From: Stercorarius parasiticus
Lineage: Eukaryota > Chordata > Aves > Charadriiformes > Stercorariidae
Assembly: GCA_013396915.1 (NCBI GenBank)
Contig: VWZL01001973.1
Span: forward strand, 434,001-498,000
Length of the DNA: 64,000 bases
Reading direction: 5' to 3'
Position 1 is the first letter of the stretch, and the number at the start of each line of letters is the position of its first letter. This document shows, piece by piece, positions 49,873 to 61,720 of the stretch. The position numbers were made by a program, and so were the translations under genes. The notes below the pieces were generated by a model that was not told where the DNA came from, searched no databases, and worked only from the letters and a program-made list of their open reading frames with translations.

Positions 49873-52800
49873 GGAAATTTGCATCTAGTTTAAATAATAG
49901 CTAGCACTTTTTCTGCTTTCCTCTTTCACTTTTTTTCACCATCTAAGAACTAGATTTATTCAAACATTGTTTATAAAAATGGCCTGTTGATGGAACTCAG
50001 AAAACATTACTAAATCCTGTGTGATATCATGATCGTATACTTTATAGATCTCAATGAGATCTGCATCAATAAAATATTCTGGCAAATCTCAAGTACAGTG
50101 TATGAGGCAATACACTGAAAATTGTCTTGCCAATTGTTCTGAATGCTTTATTAGCAGTGATAAAAAATACAAACCAGACCCCTGTAGTTTTATTGTTTAT
50201 CTGTAGAATTCCTGTTGGGTAGTATCCACCTTACTATTTAACAACACTAAAACACTTATGAATGTCCTTTGTAAATCTTAGAGAGGTAAACTCTTGTGTT
50301 TCACACATTCCTTTTGATTCTTTATGTACTCTGCATTCATCCTTCTCTCTTTCCCTTTCTGCTAGTCAGTTTATAGCTTGCTTTTTTCATTACAAAATTG
50401 TTTCAGGTTATTTCTTTCCCTTCATGTTCTCAAATACTTTTCAGAAAGAAAGAAAGAGCTGAACTAGATATTTGTTCATCTGAAATACTACATTTTATTT
50501 TTAGAAAGAGGAATCATAGCTCTTTTTGATAGGCTTAAATGCTTTTTAGACGTGAACTTTAATTGGTTCTTGGCACTTGTTCGGCTTAATAACCTGCATA
50601 AAATAAATGAAAGAGTAGCATTATAATTTCCAGGTCACTTCATCTCCTTTTCTATCCGACACATTGAAACAGTTCACAATATATATTTTCATATTATCCA
50701 CAGGATTCTTATATCTTTATTTTTCTGCTGAATACTTACATACATATTTATTTCATCTAAGAACACCTTACTATTCACTTTTCTTCCCTCTATTATACCC
50801 TTGCAAAGCAATCATATGACAGTCTCTCATCCAATGTTATCAAACTGTAAATAGAGATGCTCTGCTTGTTCTTCTCTGCTCATATGACATTCCTCTTGTT
50901 CAACTAACAGATGCTTCCATTTCTTCTACCTGTTTTCCACACTATTTCCCCAGAGTTCTGCTCAGCTGAATTTTTTATCGCACACACTTTACATGGCCTC
51001 TCTGTTTTCTTACCAAGATAGGAGTCAAACAAGCCATTCCTGTGCTGAGCCGGGGATAGAACGCAAAACAGCATCCACAAGGGAAGGTCCTGATGGGTGA
51101 GATCCTACTGCTGCCTGAACTAATAGAGAAGAAGAATGTGTTCAGGCAAGCAGAGAAGATAAAATGCAGCAGAATCGTTCAAGGATGAAGTAGCACCAAA
51201 TGGCTTTGCATCAGCTGAAACAGAACAGAATTGAAGCTGCTGGGAATGAAGTAGGGTGGTTGGGCAAAGGAACTAAAGCTGATGAGATTAAAGACATTTT
51301 TTCCCAAGACAAAATCAAGAGGGGTTTCTTTTAGAGTTCCTTGTAAGAGTCACAGTGAACTTAGCATTTAACAAAAAGAATTACTAAAAACTCATTTCTT
51401 CACTTCCGGTACATAATGCAGAGTTGTTATACCTTTAGGAAGATTAAGGGGAAGCCTGACTGCTGCATGTTTTCCTAAAAATTATCACTATCATATTTTG
51501 CAAAACATTTCCCAACCACATTCAGAGTATTTGATGTATTCTGTCCAGTTTAAAGAAAGGATGATTGGCCTGGCCTGTTTTGACAGCTCATTAAAATTGT
51601 CAGTATCATTAATGTCCTATAGCTTAAACAGTACTGAAATAGGGGCAATTGGATGAAGTTTTCAACAATTTAAACTCACAGTGTTTCTGTTCTCACTTTG
51701 TTTCTACAAGGCATGTGAAAGCTCTGTCCCTTGTCTTAGGTGACTGAATGGCAAACCAAAAGGGCTTTTAGTCACTTCAGTATGGCGTTGTGCTGCAGCA
51801 CTGGATTTACTAACTCAGTACCACATTGGTAGTTTTACATCTGGAATTGGTTGAGAGCTTGAAAATCCTAGTGACAGCACTCATATGGGCTAATAGAAAT
51901 CTAAATTGGTAGCTTTTAACGTAGCTAAATCATCCATGCACAAGCTGTAAAGTATTTTTCTTTTCTGCATACAGAGAGATCGACTGAAACCATCTAAAAT
52001 ATTTCACAATGTTTCATAGAACAAGTTAACATAAACTATGCCAAGTAATAGTGATAAGAGAAACATAATCAAAGGAAGTAGCAATAGCTAAGAAAACTCA
52101 ACAGCAAGAAATATAGAAGGACAGTAAAATCTTGGACTAATTAAAAGTCAAATGTATCTTGGTGCAGAAAAACAACTTGCTAAAATTGCCATATTTGAAT
52201 TATTACAAACTAATATTCATGTATATGATAAAATATGGTCCTGACCTTTGAACCATATTCCTCTGATTTTATCCTTAATTTTATCCTTAATTTTGTCCTT
52301 ATAAAGCCTACTGCCTGCGTGTTTTTCTCGGAACACGAAAATATAGAAAATTTAGAAATAAAGTTTTTCTACCATGTTCATGGTCATTACACTGCATACA
52401 TGATTTGTCTTATGCACCATTTGGATAGTATTAGTATAATTTGCTTAATTTTTCATTCAAGATTTCCAACAAATTTATTGTAAATATGCCTTTTCTGAAA
52501 CATATAGTTGCTTTGGGACATACTTCCTGAACACCTCTTCAGCCTCAGATTAATAAGAGAAGTTGGGTCAACAGTTTTAAAATTATCTATGTTTCTGTTC
52601 AGATATGATTTGGGGGGAAAACACAAGTGCATGATCTACCTTTAGCTTGCAATCAGAGGTGATCATGTCTCAGGGTACAGTGTATTTGAAAAAGCTTTGC
52701 CATCAATGTTTCCCTTCTGCCAGATGTAGCTACTATAAGAAAGGCTAGTTGGTTTGGATAAAAAAGCCAAACAAATTCTATAGCTATTCTATAGCTCAAA

Positions 52801-55559
52801 AGATAATTGTCCTAACCTTTTGAATTCAATAGATGCAAATGAGGAGAATTTTTCAGTGACAGCTCTTTCTCAGAAGGCTTTTTGGAGAGTTTAACCACCT
52901 TAGATAAAGAAATCAAGGAGTAATCTTAAAAACTAGTAGTGAGAAGCTGATGCTATTTCTTGGTGAACTCATACAGTTCAATAAAAGCCAAAGATTCTTT
53001 ACTAATAAGAGATATTTCAGTGTGGCTGGTAACTCAGTAAAATACAGAGAAAACTGGCAGTTTTGTTGCCCAGCTACTGAATCTTTTTCACTTGACAGAG
53101 TGATTAACTCTCATAAATTCCTTTCTGGTGTGGTGAAAATTGTTTATACTTCAGCTGAATCATTTAGCAGAAGTTCTATCTTAGTTTTAACTGTGTTGGG
53201 AAAGAGAAAGCAGAAAAACATTTCTGAATTTCATCAATTGCTATTTGGTCATTTTTTTAAAAGTCTGAAGAAATGAAAGTTCTATTTCATACCACAAGAC
53301 TCTGCCACCCATTTAAAATGATAAGTAACATTTAAATAGCCTCTAGAAAACAAAAAAAAATAGACATTGTTCTCTGAAAAGCACTGTCTATGTACGTAGT
53401 CACTCTGTGGCTATACATTTATGCAATCACAGTAGCTGTAGATTTTTCTCTATTTCAGCTGTAAAGATCAGATATTCTCTTTAGTGAAGCAGTGGAGCAT
53501 GCCTTCTTCTCAATCCCTCTTAACTAAAAACTGCTAAGAACTCAGCAGGAGAGGAAAAGAGATTGGATTATGAATGTGCATATAGGTTATGCACCTTAAA
53601 GAAGAACAGTTACAAGTAGTCTATTTGTAAAACAAAACTCTGAGTATCACCATACATCCTGCAGAAAAGCTCAGAGTCCCTCCTTAAAAAGACCTAAGGA
53701 CAGCCTTCTCAAAAAACTGGAGGTCTCAGTACCACTGTGAGGCTTAGCAGAAATTGTGAACAAAGCTTCAGTTATTTATTTTTGCCATATTATTAGCAAA
53801 TTTTCCACAGAGAAGGCACAAAATTGCCAGACATAGCAGAATGTGCCCTAGCACAAGTAAGGTTTTCTTTTTTCATAAAGACAGACCTATATAGAATCTC
53901 ATAAATCTTACAAAAGAAGATGCTTTGCTATGCTCATTCACAACCCTGTTTGATGAGACACACAAAAGCTGTACAGATTCAACTCTTATTGGTTGACTGT
54001 TCTTAACAGCAGAAGCGTTGGTTATGGCAGTCATCTGGTAAGGCCAATTTTCTAGCACACACAGTTTTGAAAGTGAGTGGAGAGACTGAGGCCCCACACG
54101 CTTCAGTTCAGGAGCAGGAGACAGCCTTTACTCTGAGACCAAAGAACTGGGAGAGCACAACAAATTACCCTCTGCAAAAATTAATAGACTCCTCTGAAGA
54201 AACTATAGGAAAAAGCTATTTATAAATTAAGACTGCTAAAGTTGCCAAACAGTTGAGAGGAGATGAAATGGTTTTATGGGGTCTTCTTGAAAAATTGGTG
54301 AAGTGGATTTTTACTGTCTTCCAGCTGAAAAACAGTGGGTTATGATGTATACATATTACCAGTTAAGTCATAATATAAATGCAAATATAAACACTATAAA
54401 AATAACATTCAACTCCAGAACAATATAAAACATTTCCTCACATTTACTTAGAAGATCAGTATTTTTACTTTTCTCACAAAGTGATTGCCTTGGATCAACG
54501 ACCAACTTTTCTGAGTGTTTTCAAAATGTCTAGTGTGTAGGGATACTACTATAAATAAAATAAAAGTATTTTGGGCTTGGCATGCTGAACAGCAATTGTA
54601 CAATAATGGATTTGGCATGTCAGTCAACACACCTCAAGAATGCAATAAAGAACTGCACAGTATCCCACAAATGCTCTATGGAATTGTTTATACTAGGAGT
54701 GACAACAAATTTTCATGTATCCAAAATTTTCAAGGTTTTCAACAAGGTTCAGTACAATGAGTGCAATATTCCTTTTAAAATCTTATGATATTAACAATTA
54801 ACATCCAAGTAAATAATCTAGATGTAAAAATGAAAGCAGATTTTAGTTTTGTCTTTTCAGTAATCTGCTTTATTCGGTATTACATTTTGTTGTATTTTCT
54901 GCTGTGATAGAAATTTCATACAAAGATAATTTCAGCATGTCTGGCGTCAAAAGGTTCACAACTGAATCAGATAAAGCAGACATATTTCCTGGAGATATCC
55001 ATTTGAGCATTTTAAAAGAACAACTCACACAAATATTTGGACATTGTCTTTGTCTTGTACTGGTCTCAGTAAAGCACATGGGTATATTCAGTCATGGATG
55101 GAGAAACTACTTAAATGTTTGCATAATTAAAAGCCTTGATTAAGAAATAAAACATTTAACTGCACTGATTCAAGTGTGCTCTCAATCATCATGATTGTGT
55201 ATCTGTCGGAGTGGTAGAAAAGGTACTTCCACCTCTCCAATTTTTCTCCTGCAGTGCTCACGCATGAATCGGATTTCTAGCTGGCATTTGCACATAGGTC
55301 TAGCAATATAGCATGCTTTTCATAGCATGACTTGTTTTGGGACTTACAGTAGGAAATAAGTCTGTGCTCCTCATATTTAATTTGGACTATTTCTCTTTCT
55401 TTTTTTGGAAAGAGACCTTTTCCTAATCTTATTCTTTTGACCTATGCCATACCAAAGTAATACAATTAGTGTCAACGTTTTTAAATGGTGGAAAATAAAA
55501 AAAAGCAAAGCCAATGTGCATCATTTAGAAAATAATACGAACAAAATAGCTTGGCAATA
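49873..55559. other. Unique AT-rich noncoding sequence
   Basis: No gene or transposon is recognised. The only tandem structure seen is three copies of a 12-mer (TTTTATCCTTAA, TTTTATCCTTAA, TTTTGTCCTTAT) at 52267-52302. Open stretches such as 52950-53276 (108 codons) lack recognisable domains and splice signals. Confidence 0.5.
52267..52302. repeat. 12-bp tandem repeat, three units
   Basis: Two exact units of TTTTATCCTTAA are followed by a third with two changes. It is a small minisatellite-like array with no visible role. Confidence 0.85.
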
Positions 55560-56001
55560 TGTTAGCAAATATTTGGATGTTACAGTTTAATATCTCCACC
55601 ATAAATGTGTCAGCTCAAACTAAAAGTGCATTGTGTATTGCTACATTGTAAGGACAATGAAACTGAATCCGTCTTCATTTTCATTGTCCAAATGTGCAAT
55701 TAAACCCTGCTGATGTGGTAAATATAAAGCTGCTTTGTTGCTCCAATGTGAGGTTGATTATTACATGGCAACAGCCTAGTTTGAGTTTAAATGAGAAATC
55801 AAATTGATTAGCATATAATTAGAGATAAACAAGCAGGCTCATATAAAAATCTAACCTCATGCTAGCATTGTCTGTTCAGTTAAGTAGGGCTCACACTGAG
55901 CTTTCCATTTATAAGCATAAATTGGACTTAGAAAGCTGAAAATTGCTCTGTCTTCTGGCTTTCAGTGATATGATTCAACATATTTGATACTCTATCATTG
56001 T
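55560..56001. promoter_or_regulatory. Candidate conserved enhancer: SOX-type motif cluster
   Basis: The SOX-type word CATTGT/ACAATG occurs at 55629-55634, 55644-55649, 55654-55659 (reverse), 55682-55687, 55866-55871 and 55996-56001. Four sites within 59 bp is far above the roughly one per 1.5 kb expected from base composition. Two of them lie in a perfect 11-bp inverted repeat (GGACAATGAAA at 55652-55662 against TTTCATTGTCC at 55679-55689). Nearby are an RFX-like half site CATGGCAAC (55764-55772) and the homeodomain core TAATTA (55816-55821). Repeats are absent. This resembles a developmental enhancer, but conservation was not tested and no target gene is in the window. Confidence 0.35.
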
Positions 56002-57359
56002 GTACTGACATTTAGAACACTGAATACCAATATGTACTGTGACAAAGTCTGCTGAACTTTACATTTGGGATTCAATTTAAAGCTTCTTATCTACTATTTA
56101 AGAAGAAAAACCTTGATGGCTTAATGGATAAAATGCTGATCTTTCTCAGTCCACCTTCCAAGCAACAAGCCCAAGTGAAGTGCTGCTTGTGGTTAATCCT
56201 ACAGAAACAAGACACTGTATCTCACACAGTCAGCAATCACTGTTAAAGAAGACTTGAGGAATGTTTACACAATGTACCTCTGAAAGTACTTTAATGCATC
56301 ATAAATAACTTTTTTAACCATATCACCATATGATTATTTTTAAGTGTAATCTTTAGTGCGTTGAAAAAGAACCGGAAAGATTTTATACTTTAATTGGAGT
56401 GGTTTTTCTAACTGGACTTCACCAAAGAAGTACAAATCTATTTTAGAGACATCTCCCATTCAGGTAAAGCTAGAAATGGAGAAATGGAATTTAAACTGTT
56501 GCAAAGATCTTGCTTGGTGTTCTAACTGCATTCAGTTTTATATTTGTGACTTACTCTGGCAAAACACTTATTAAAAGTACCTTTGCAGGTTTTACCACAA
56601 TACATGAACAGCATGAAAAATAATTTATTTTATGTCAAAATATTTTAAGATATAACTGCTACTGCTTGCATGGGTCCCACTAGAATTTGCAATCCTATAT
56701 TTAGCAACTATAGAGACACAGATGAATCATTCAATATTTTAACTGGACCATTTTAATTGCTTAGAATTAAGCTAGTCTTTCTTATTACACTAATAATAGT
56801 GTACCTGTTATGTTGTTCCTGTTTTTCCTTGAAGGTGCTTGAATGCTTAGCATGTCACAGACTGTTACTAGCCTCATGCATATCACCTCATCTTTATTTT
56901 TCAAGGAAGTAGCTGAAGGAAGTATAACTGCAGCTTGATATATCAAGGAACTAGCAGTAGTACACTGGGTTAATACTCAAGATGGAAAGTCACTTACATG
57001 AATGGCAACTTGAAGAGATACTGAGTACACGTGGACCATTTCCATCACAGGCGTTTTACTTGCCAAACACCATGTGCTAGAGTTAGTCATAATCAAACAC
57101 CTTGTCTGGAAAGTGAGTTGAAATTAAAATTCTTTCAGGGAGAGAAATTAGAAGTGTGAGGAATTAAGGAATACCCTTCAAACCTCTCTGCATAAATAAA
57201 AAATTAAGATCTCACCCTTGAAAAGTTTTGGAGAGTGGAAAATATAGGCCTTAAGATTGATTTAATGAAAACATAAGATTGCCTTTGCCAGAAAGATTGT
57301 TTATTCAAGATAGATTACATCCAAATCTTTCTTTTTTTTGCAACAGATTGTTCTGCTTT
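56002..57359. other. Unique noncoding sequence
   Basis: AT-rich sequence in which I see no gene, transposon or notable repeat. Confidence 0.5.
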
Positions 57360-57490
57360 CTCCACAAAGCATTTACTCCTAAATGCCCCAACACGCTGCC
57401 CAGAGATCTTACGCAGTCTCCATATTTAGAGGTTTTCAACATCCTGAGGTTCCTTACAACCTGAATTGCCCTATGCTTTTATGAGGTGAG
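57360..57490 (+). mobile_element. Old decayed CR1 3' fragment
   Basis: The blocks ACGCTGCCCAGAGATCTT, CAGTCTCCATATTTAGAGGTTTTCAA and CAACCTGAATTGCCCTATGCTTTTATGAGG follow the order of the CR1 3' UTR (GCTGCCCAGGGA, GTCTCCATCCTTGGAGGT-TTCAA, CAACCTG...GACCCTGCTTTGAG). Divergence is high and the terminal repeat is not visible. It is probably an ancient insertion. Confidence 0.5.
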
Positions 57491-60400
57491 TAATGGAAAG
57501 ATAAACATAACACATCTTGTCCCCAGAACTGGAAAGATACCCATCAGAATGTGTGGCTTCTATGTGCTCTTGGAACAAGAGAGATTTTGCATTAATGTTT
57601 CTGTAAATTGTAAACAAACTGTAATCAAATTGTAAACAAATTCTGTAAAATGTGTCTGAAGAATTCCCTACTAATCAGAGATTAACCTGATGACAAGGGT
57701 AGGATAGACCATCAGTGGTGGGAAAAAGCTACTCAAATGTCTGCCATCTTTTAAAAAATACCTGTTAAATGAATTACAGAAATTGCTATCAGGAGTTTAA
57801 TGTTTCATTGGATAATTGCTTTTCAGCATAGTGAGGTAGATGTGACATCTCCTTGCTTGATCACTTAGACCATTGTGGTGTTGCTGTCTATCATAACCAG
57901 GCAGCCTGACCTTTTCAGTCAGCTAAAAAGGCCAAACAAGCCAGATTCACTGCTGCATCCTTTGGAAATTACAATAAATTCACTGTGAGGTCTCAAAGCT
58001 GAGCATGCATTCGAACAGAGAAATGCTTGCCTTTTGCTACTCTTCTTAGTTGTGAAAAGAAAGACATTCCCTTATCTTCCAATTATGTTTTCAAAGGTTC
58101 AAAGTTAAGGACTTTTCAAGGTCTTTATAAAATCATATCTATGTAGCAAACAGTGGGGCAATGAAGAACTTTATCTGTTCAGCAGGCAGCGCAGGTAAAT
58201 GAAGCAATCAGACTATGACACAATTGTCAGACATGTTCTTACCTTTCTCCATGACTTTTCCTAAACGTTTTTTCCCTCACTAATGGCATGTTTGTAAAAT
58301 ATAAGAGGATAGGTAGAACTATTTTTCTGTCACTTGAAGATGTAATCTGAAGATATAGATGGGAAATTGCTGATTACAGAATCTTTTTTTTTTTTTTAAA
58401 TGACCTAATAAAATTATTTACCTCTAAAACTTAGTATTTGATGTGAACTCCCAATTTGGGGGGGATTGGAGAGAAAGGTAAGACAAGAAGATAAGAAAAA
58501 AAATCTCTTCCACAAAATTGAGGAGAGGCTATTTCTATCTTTCAGAAAATAAAGATGGGAGAGATTTATACCTGTAACTGGTATAAATACTAAAGGGATC
58601 ATGTCCTGGTGGAAAAAGTGGATGAAGATGGCCTCAAAATTAGACAGAATGACCTTTTAGAATTGTTTTCAGCATTTATTACTTGATATTCCATTTCAGG
58701 ATTCCGTTCCATTTTTTTCTATGTTTTATTAATAAAAAAATGCAAGTGGAGGTCCAAGGGAGCCAGGAAATACAAAATAGTTGCAATTTTCAGTACAACA
58801 GTAAAATTGACAGTCTGGAAAAAAAAAAATAGCCTATGTGCAGCAGGAAATGAAATAAGAAAAAAAGTCCTTTTGTGAAACTTTCACTGGGAGAAAAAGT
58901 AGCCAGGAAATAACAGTAGACCAATTTATGAGGTTTTGTCCAGCACCTTCAAAGGTGGTTTAGATTCTAAGGGACTCTTTTATAATAGAAAATGCTGCAC
59001 ATTGCAAAAGAATAACCAAGCAGAAGGTCTGTGCAAAAAATAGTGCAGGACATCACAGAGAAAAGATTCTAGCATAGGTCTTAAGACCAGTATAGGGTCA
59101 CACTCCTGCTAATAAACCCTGCCAAGCGCAGCCTGGTCACAGTCGCCTGACTACAGAGCTATCAAAGTTTTTACTAGAGCATTCATTCCATGATATGATG
59201 CTCACATAACTAGAATGTTATTTGGCTTTCTTCTGGCCCAAGCCCTGAAATCCAAACTTAATTTCCTCTTTATTTCTTTTGTAGGTAAAGCTTTGAAACA
59301 GAAATTTCACTTGTACAACTTCATGACCCAGACATCTAAGAACCTTCAAAATTAAATATATTTCCTAGGTATCTCATATTCTGTGTGTTTAAAAATATTC
59401 TGTGTTGTAGCTGTATATAATCTATTGTTGCTAAATGGAAGAATGCTATAAACTACTATTTGTTAATATAAGTGCTTATTTTTCCCTTATTAATCAATGC
59501 TTCGGTGGAGCACATGATGAAAGGTGGGGATTTTTCCCCCACAGTCTTGATTTTAACCAATACTTATCCTATTAGCTGGCTTTTAGTACATAGATGCTTC
59601 AGACACAAGTTTTCCCCAGAATACATACTTTAAGAATCCAGATTTTTATTTCATAAAAATAGTTGACCGCTGTAAGACACAATACTTGCTGACAAAAGCA
59701 ATGAAGCAGTGTAGCTACGCATTCAGTAACAATTTCTCCATTTAAGTTGCCTGAGATACAGGAGTCACACAGTAATGGTATAGGTCATTCCAAGTTGTGT
59801 AACCCTTGCTAATTCAAAGCAGTGATGTGTATTTCTGCCATACCTCATGCCATACCTCATGAGGGAGAGGTTAAAGCAATCCAAGCAGAGGTGATATTTT
59901 AATTATATTTCAGTGCAATAACATAAAGATAAAGACTTAGCCAACGCTGATTAAAAAACAAAATGCAAAGGCTTTAAAATTATTTCCGAGAGGAGTTTTG
60001 TTGTTTTTTTCATTTGTATTAGGGTTTGTTTTACACTTCCTTGAAATTTATGTTGTAATAGTCAAGGAAAAAATGACAGTTAAGAAAACAGTTCTTATTT
60101 CAGTGAAAAGTGATTACCTAAGTGTTATAGGTGAGTTTAAGTCCTCTTCCTCCCCATCCCACCTACAGTTTTCTGTTTCAACAGAAAATGTTTTCAAAGG
60201 ATGCCACACTCAAGAGATTGTATATTGGTTGAATTCTGTTGTGTTTCAAACAGTCATTATTGAAGTGAGAAAAAGCAAAACAAACCAATCACTGTCTTGT
60301 CTCTGTATTTCATCAGCTATTCCGGATTCCCAGAACATAAACCAGACATGCTATCACTTTGTTCTCTAAGTCCAGTTTGCAATGACAGAATAACATAATG

Positions 60401-61179
60401 GTAAAATGCTTGTCACTGGGATGAAGTATTCAAGATATAATAACTGAATAAAAATTCAGCACTTCTACACTTATGACAGTTGATTCATTGCTGCAAACTC
60501 TTTGGGAAAGCACTTACAGTATCTTCATATCCTAAAAATAATCTGTTCCTGAAATACTTCCCTGACATTCATTATTTCTTCTTCTTCCTGAACTTCCTGT
60601 GCAGCCTTTGATGTCACTTCCTTGCAAGCAAATACAGAGAATAAAGAAATGAAGCAGTAACAAGTCTTCAGACAAGTCTCCTCGCCAACTAACTTCAGCA
60701 CATTGTGCTATCCATTCTCGCTCTTACATTAATTGGTTTGAAACCATGAAATATCTGTGTGCTTATTTACAGACAGTTGTGCTCCAGGTTATTTACCTAA
60801 GTCTGTCCTACAGGTATAATTCTTAATCACACAATAGTAAAGGCAAACTGGATGATACAATTCCCATGGATTGCCAAAATACTTCTGATAAAGGAAACTA
60901 ATCAGCCCCAGCATAAGAGCATAGTACATCAGAAGCGTGAAGAACCTTGCATACCTAAATAATTTGCTTGAAGGCAGGAAACAGGTGGTAGGAGTGCATT
61001 TTGAGTCTCCCCACAGTCAACAAGGAAATGTCACTGGAAGAGCTCTGCAGAGCTCTACAGAGCTGGGATCTGTACTAATCTGGATAGCCACATAGCAAAA
61101 CAGACCAAGGAGTGAAGTCTGCTGGTGAGTCTGAAGACTTGTAGAAGCATCTTCTAAGATCAACTGACTCATAAATGAA
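57491..61179. other. Unique AT-rich noncoding sequence
   Basis: No gene is recognised. The longest open stretch in this part, 123 codons on the plus strand at 59998-60369, has a hydrophobic start but no domain that I know and no supporting signals. A 12-mer (GCCATACCTCAT) is repeated twice in tandem at 59837-59860. A perfect 18-bp palindrome built on AGAGCTCT lies at 61039-61056. Confidence 0.5.
61039..61056. repeat. 18-bp perfect palindrome
   Basis: AGAGCTCTGCAGAGCTCT equals its own reverse complement. A further partial copy (ACAGAGCTG) follows immediately, so the site may reflect local duplication of AGAGCT. Confidence 0.85.
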
Positions 61180-61720
61180 ATGTCATATGAAGCTTAAGGT
61201 AGACAAACATAAGGTGACTTATCTGGAATAATCACAGCTTCACATATTATCTTCATGAGAGATGCTGAAATTACTGTTATTAACCAAGCAAACAACCTTG
61301 CTCGGAGAAGGGGTGGTGTTGGTAACAGGCAGTTCCATGAAACCAACAGCTCAGTGTAGAGAGCCATTTCTAGCATTTGATTTGCTTTTTTATTAAAGAA
61401 CACCGAGCCAAGGAAAAACTTCATTATTCCACTCTACAGATCCATGACTTGGTCCCACTTTGAACACTGCATGCAGTTAGTCTCCCTCATCTACAGAAAG
61501 AACATAACACAGCTAAACACGAAGTGTTCAGAGAAGGACAACAAAGGTATGGAACAGCCTCCATATATTGAGAAGGCTGGTGGTCAAGGGTTTTTTAGCT
61601 TGGAAAAGAGACTTACAGGGGATGTGCTAGAAGTTTAGAAATCACAAAAAGCACAACGAGGGTGAATAAAGACTGATTGCTCATTGTGTATTACTTGAAA
61701 GAGCTTTGTGCCATCCATTT
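61180..61720 (+). mobile_element. Ancient CR1-type LINE fragment (ORF2 C-terminal part)
   Basis: The words AAGCTTAAGGTAGACAAACATAAGGTGAC, ATTCCACTCTACAGATCCATGACTTGG, TTTGAACACTGCATGCAGTT, CAGAGAAGG-CAACAAAGGTATGGAACAGC, TTTTTAGCTTGGAAAAGAGAC and GTGAATAAAGACTGATTGC follow the order of the ORF2 tail of old CR1-like elements shared among birds and other reptiles. The open frame at 61444-61638 keeps traces of that tail (LEKR). It has more indels than the CR1 copies at 41-50 kb and no terminal ATTCTATG repeat, so it belongs to an older layer. The 5' edge is uncertain. Confidence 0.72.

Noticed and set aside
49514..49904. Overlapping frames of about 100 codons as host genes
   Set aside because: They lie wholly inside a CR1 fragment and are remnants of its 3' region.
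54904..55143. 79-codon open frame with a protein-like look
   Set aside because: An AG acceptor can be proposed upstream, but there is no donor or terminal signal, and the minus strand is open over the same interval.
59285..59356. Possible terminal exon after the acceptor CTTTATTTCTTTTGTAG
   Set aside because: The acceptor is good, but the frame closes after about 23 codons. The only polyadenylation-like word overlaps the stop, and the residues match nothing I know.
59998..60369. 123-codon open frame on the plus strand
   Set aside because: It has no recognisable domain, no upstream promoter or splice context, and composition equal to the surrounding AT-rich DNA. One open stretch of this length is plausible by chance in a 64-kb window.
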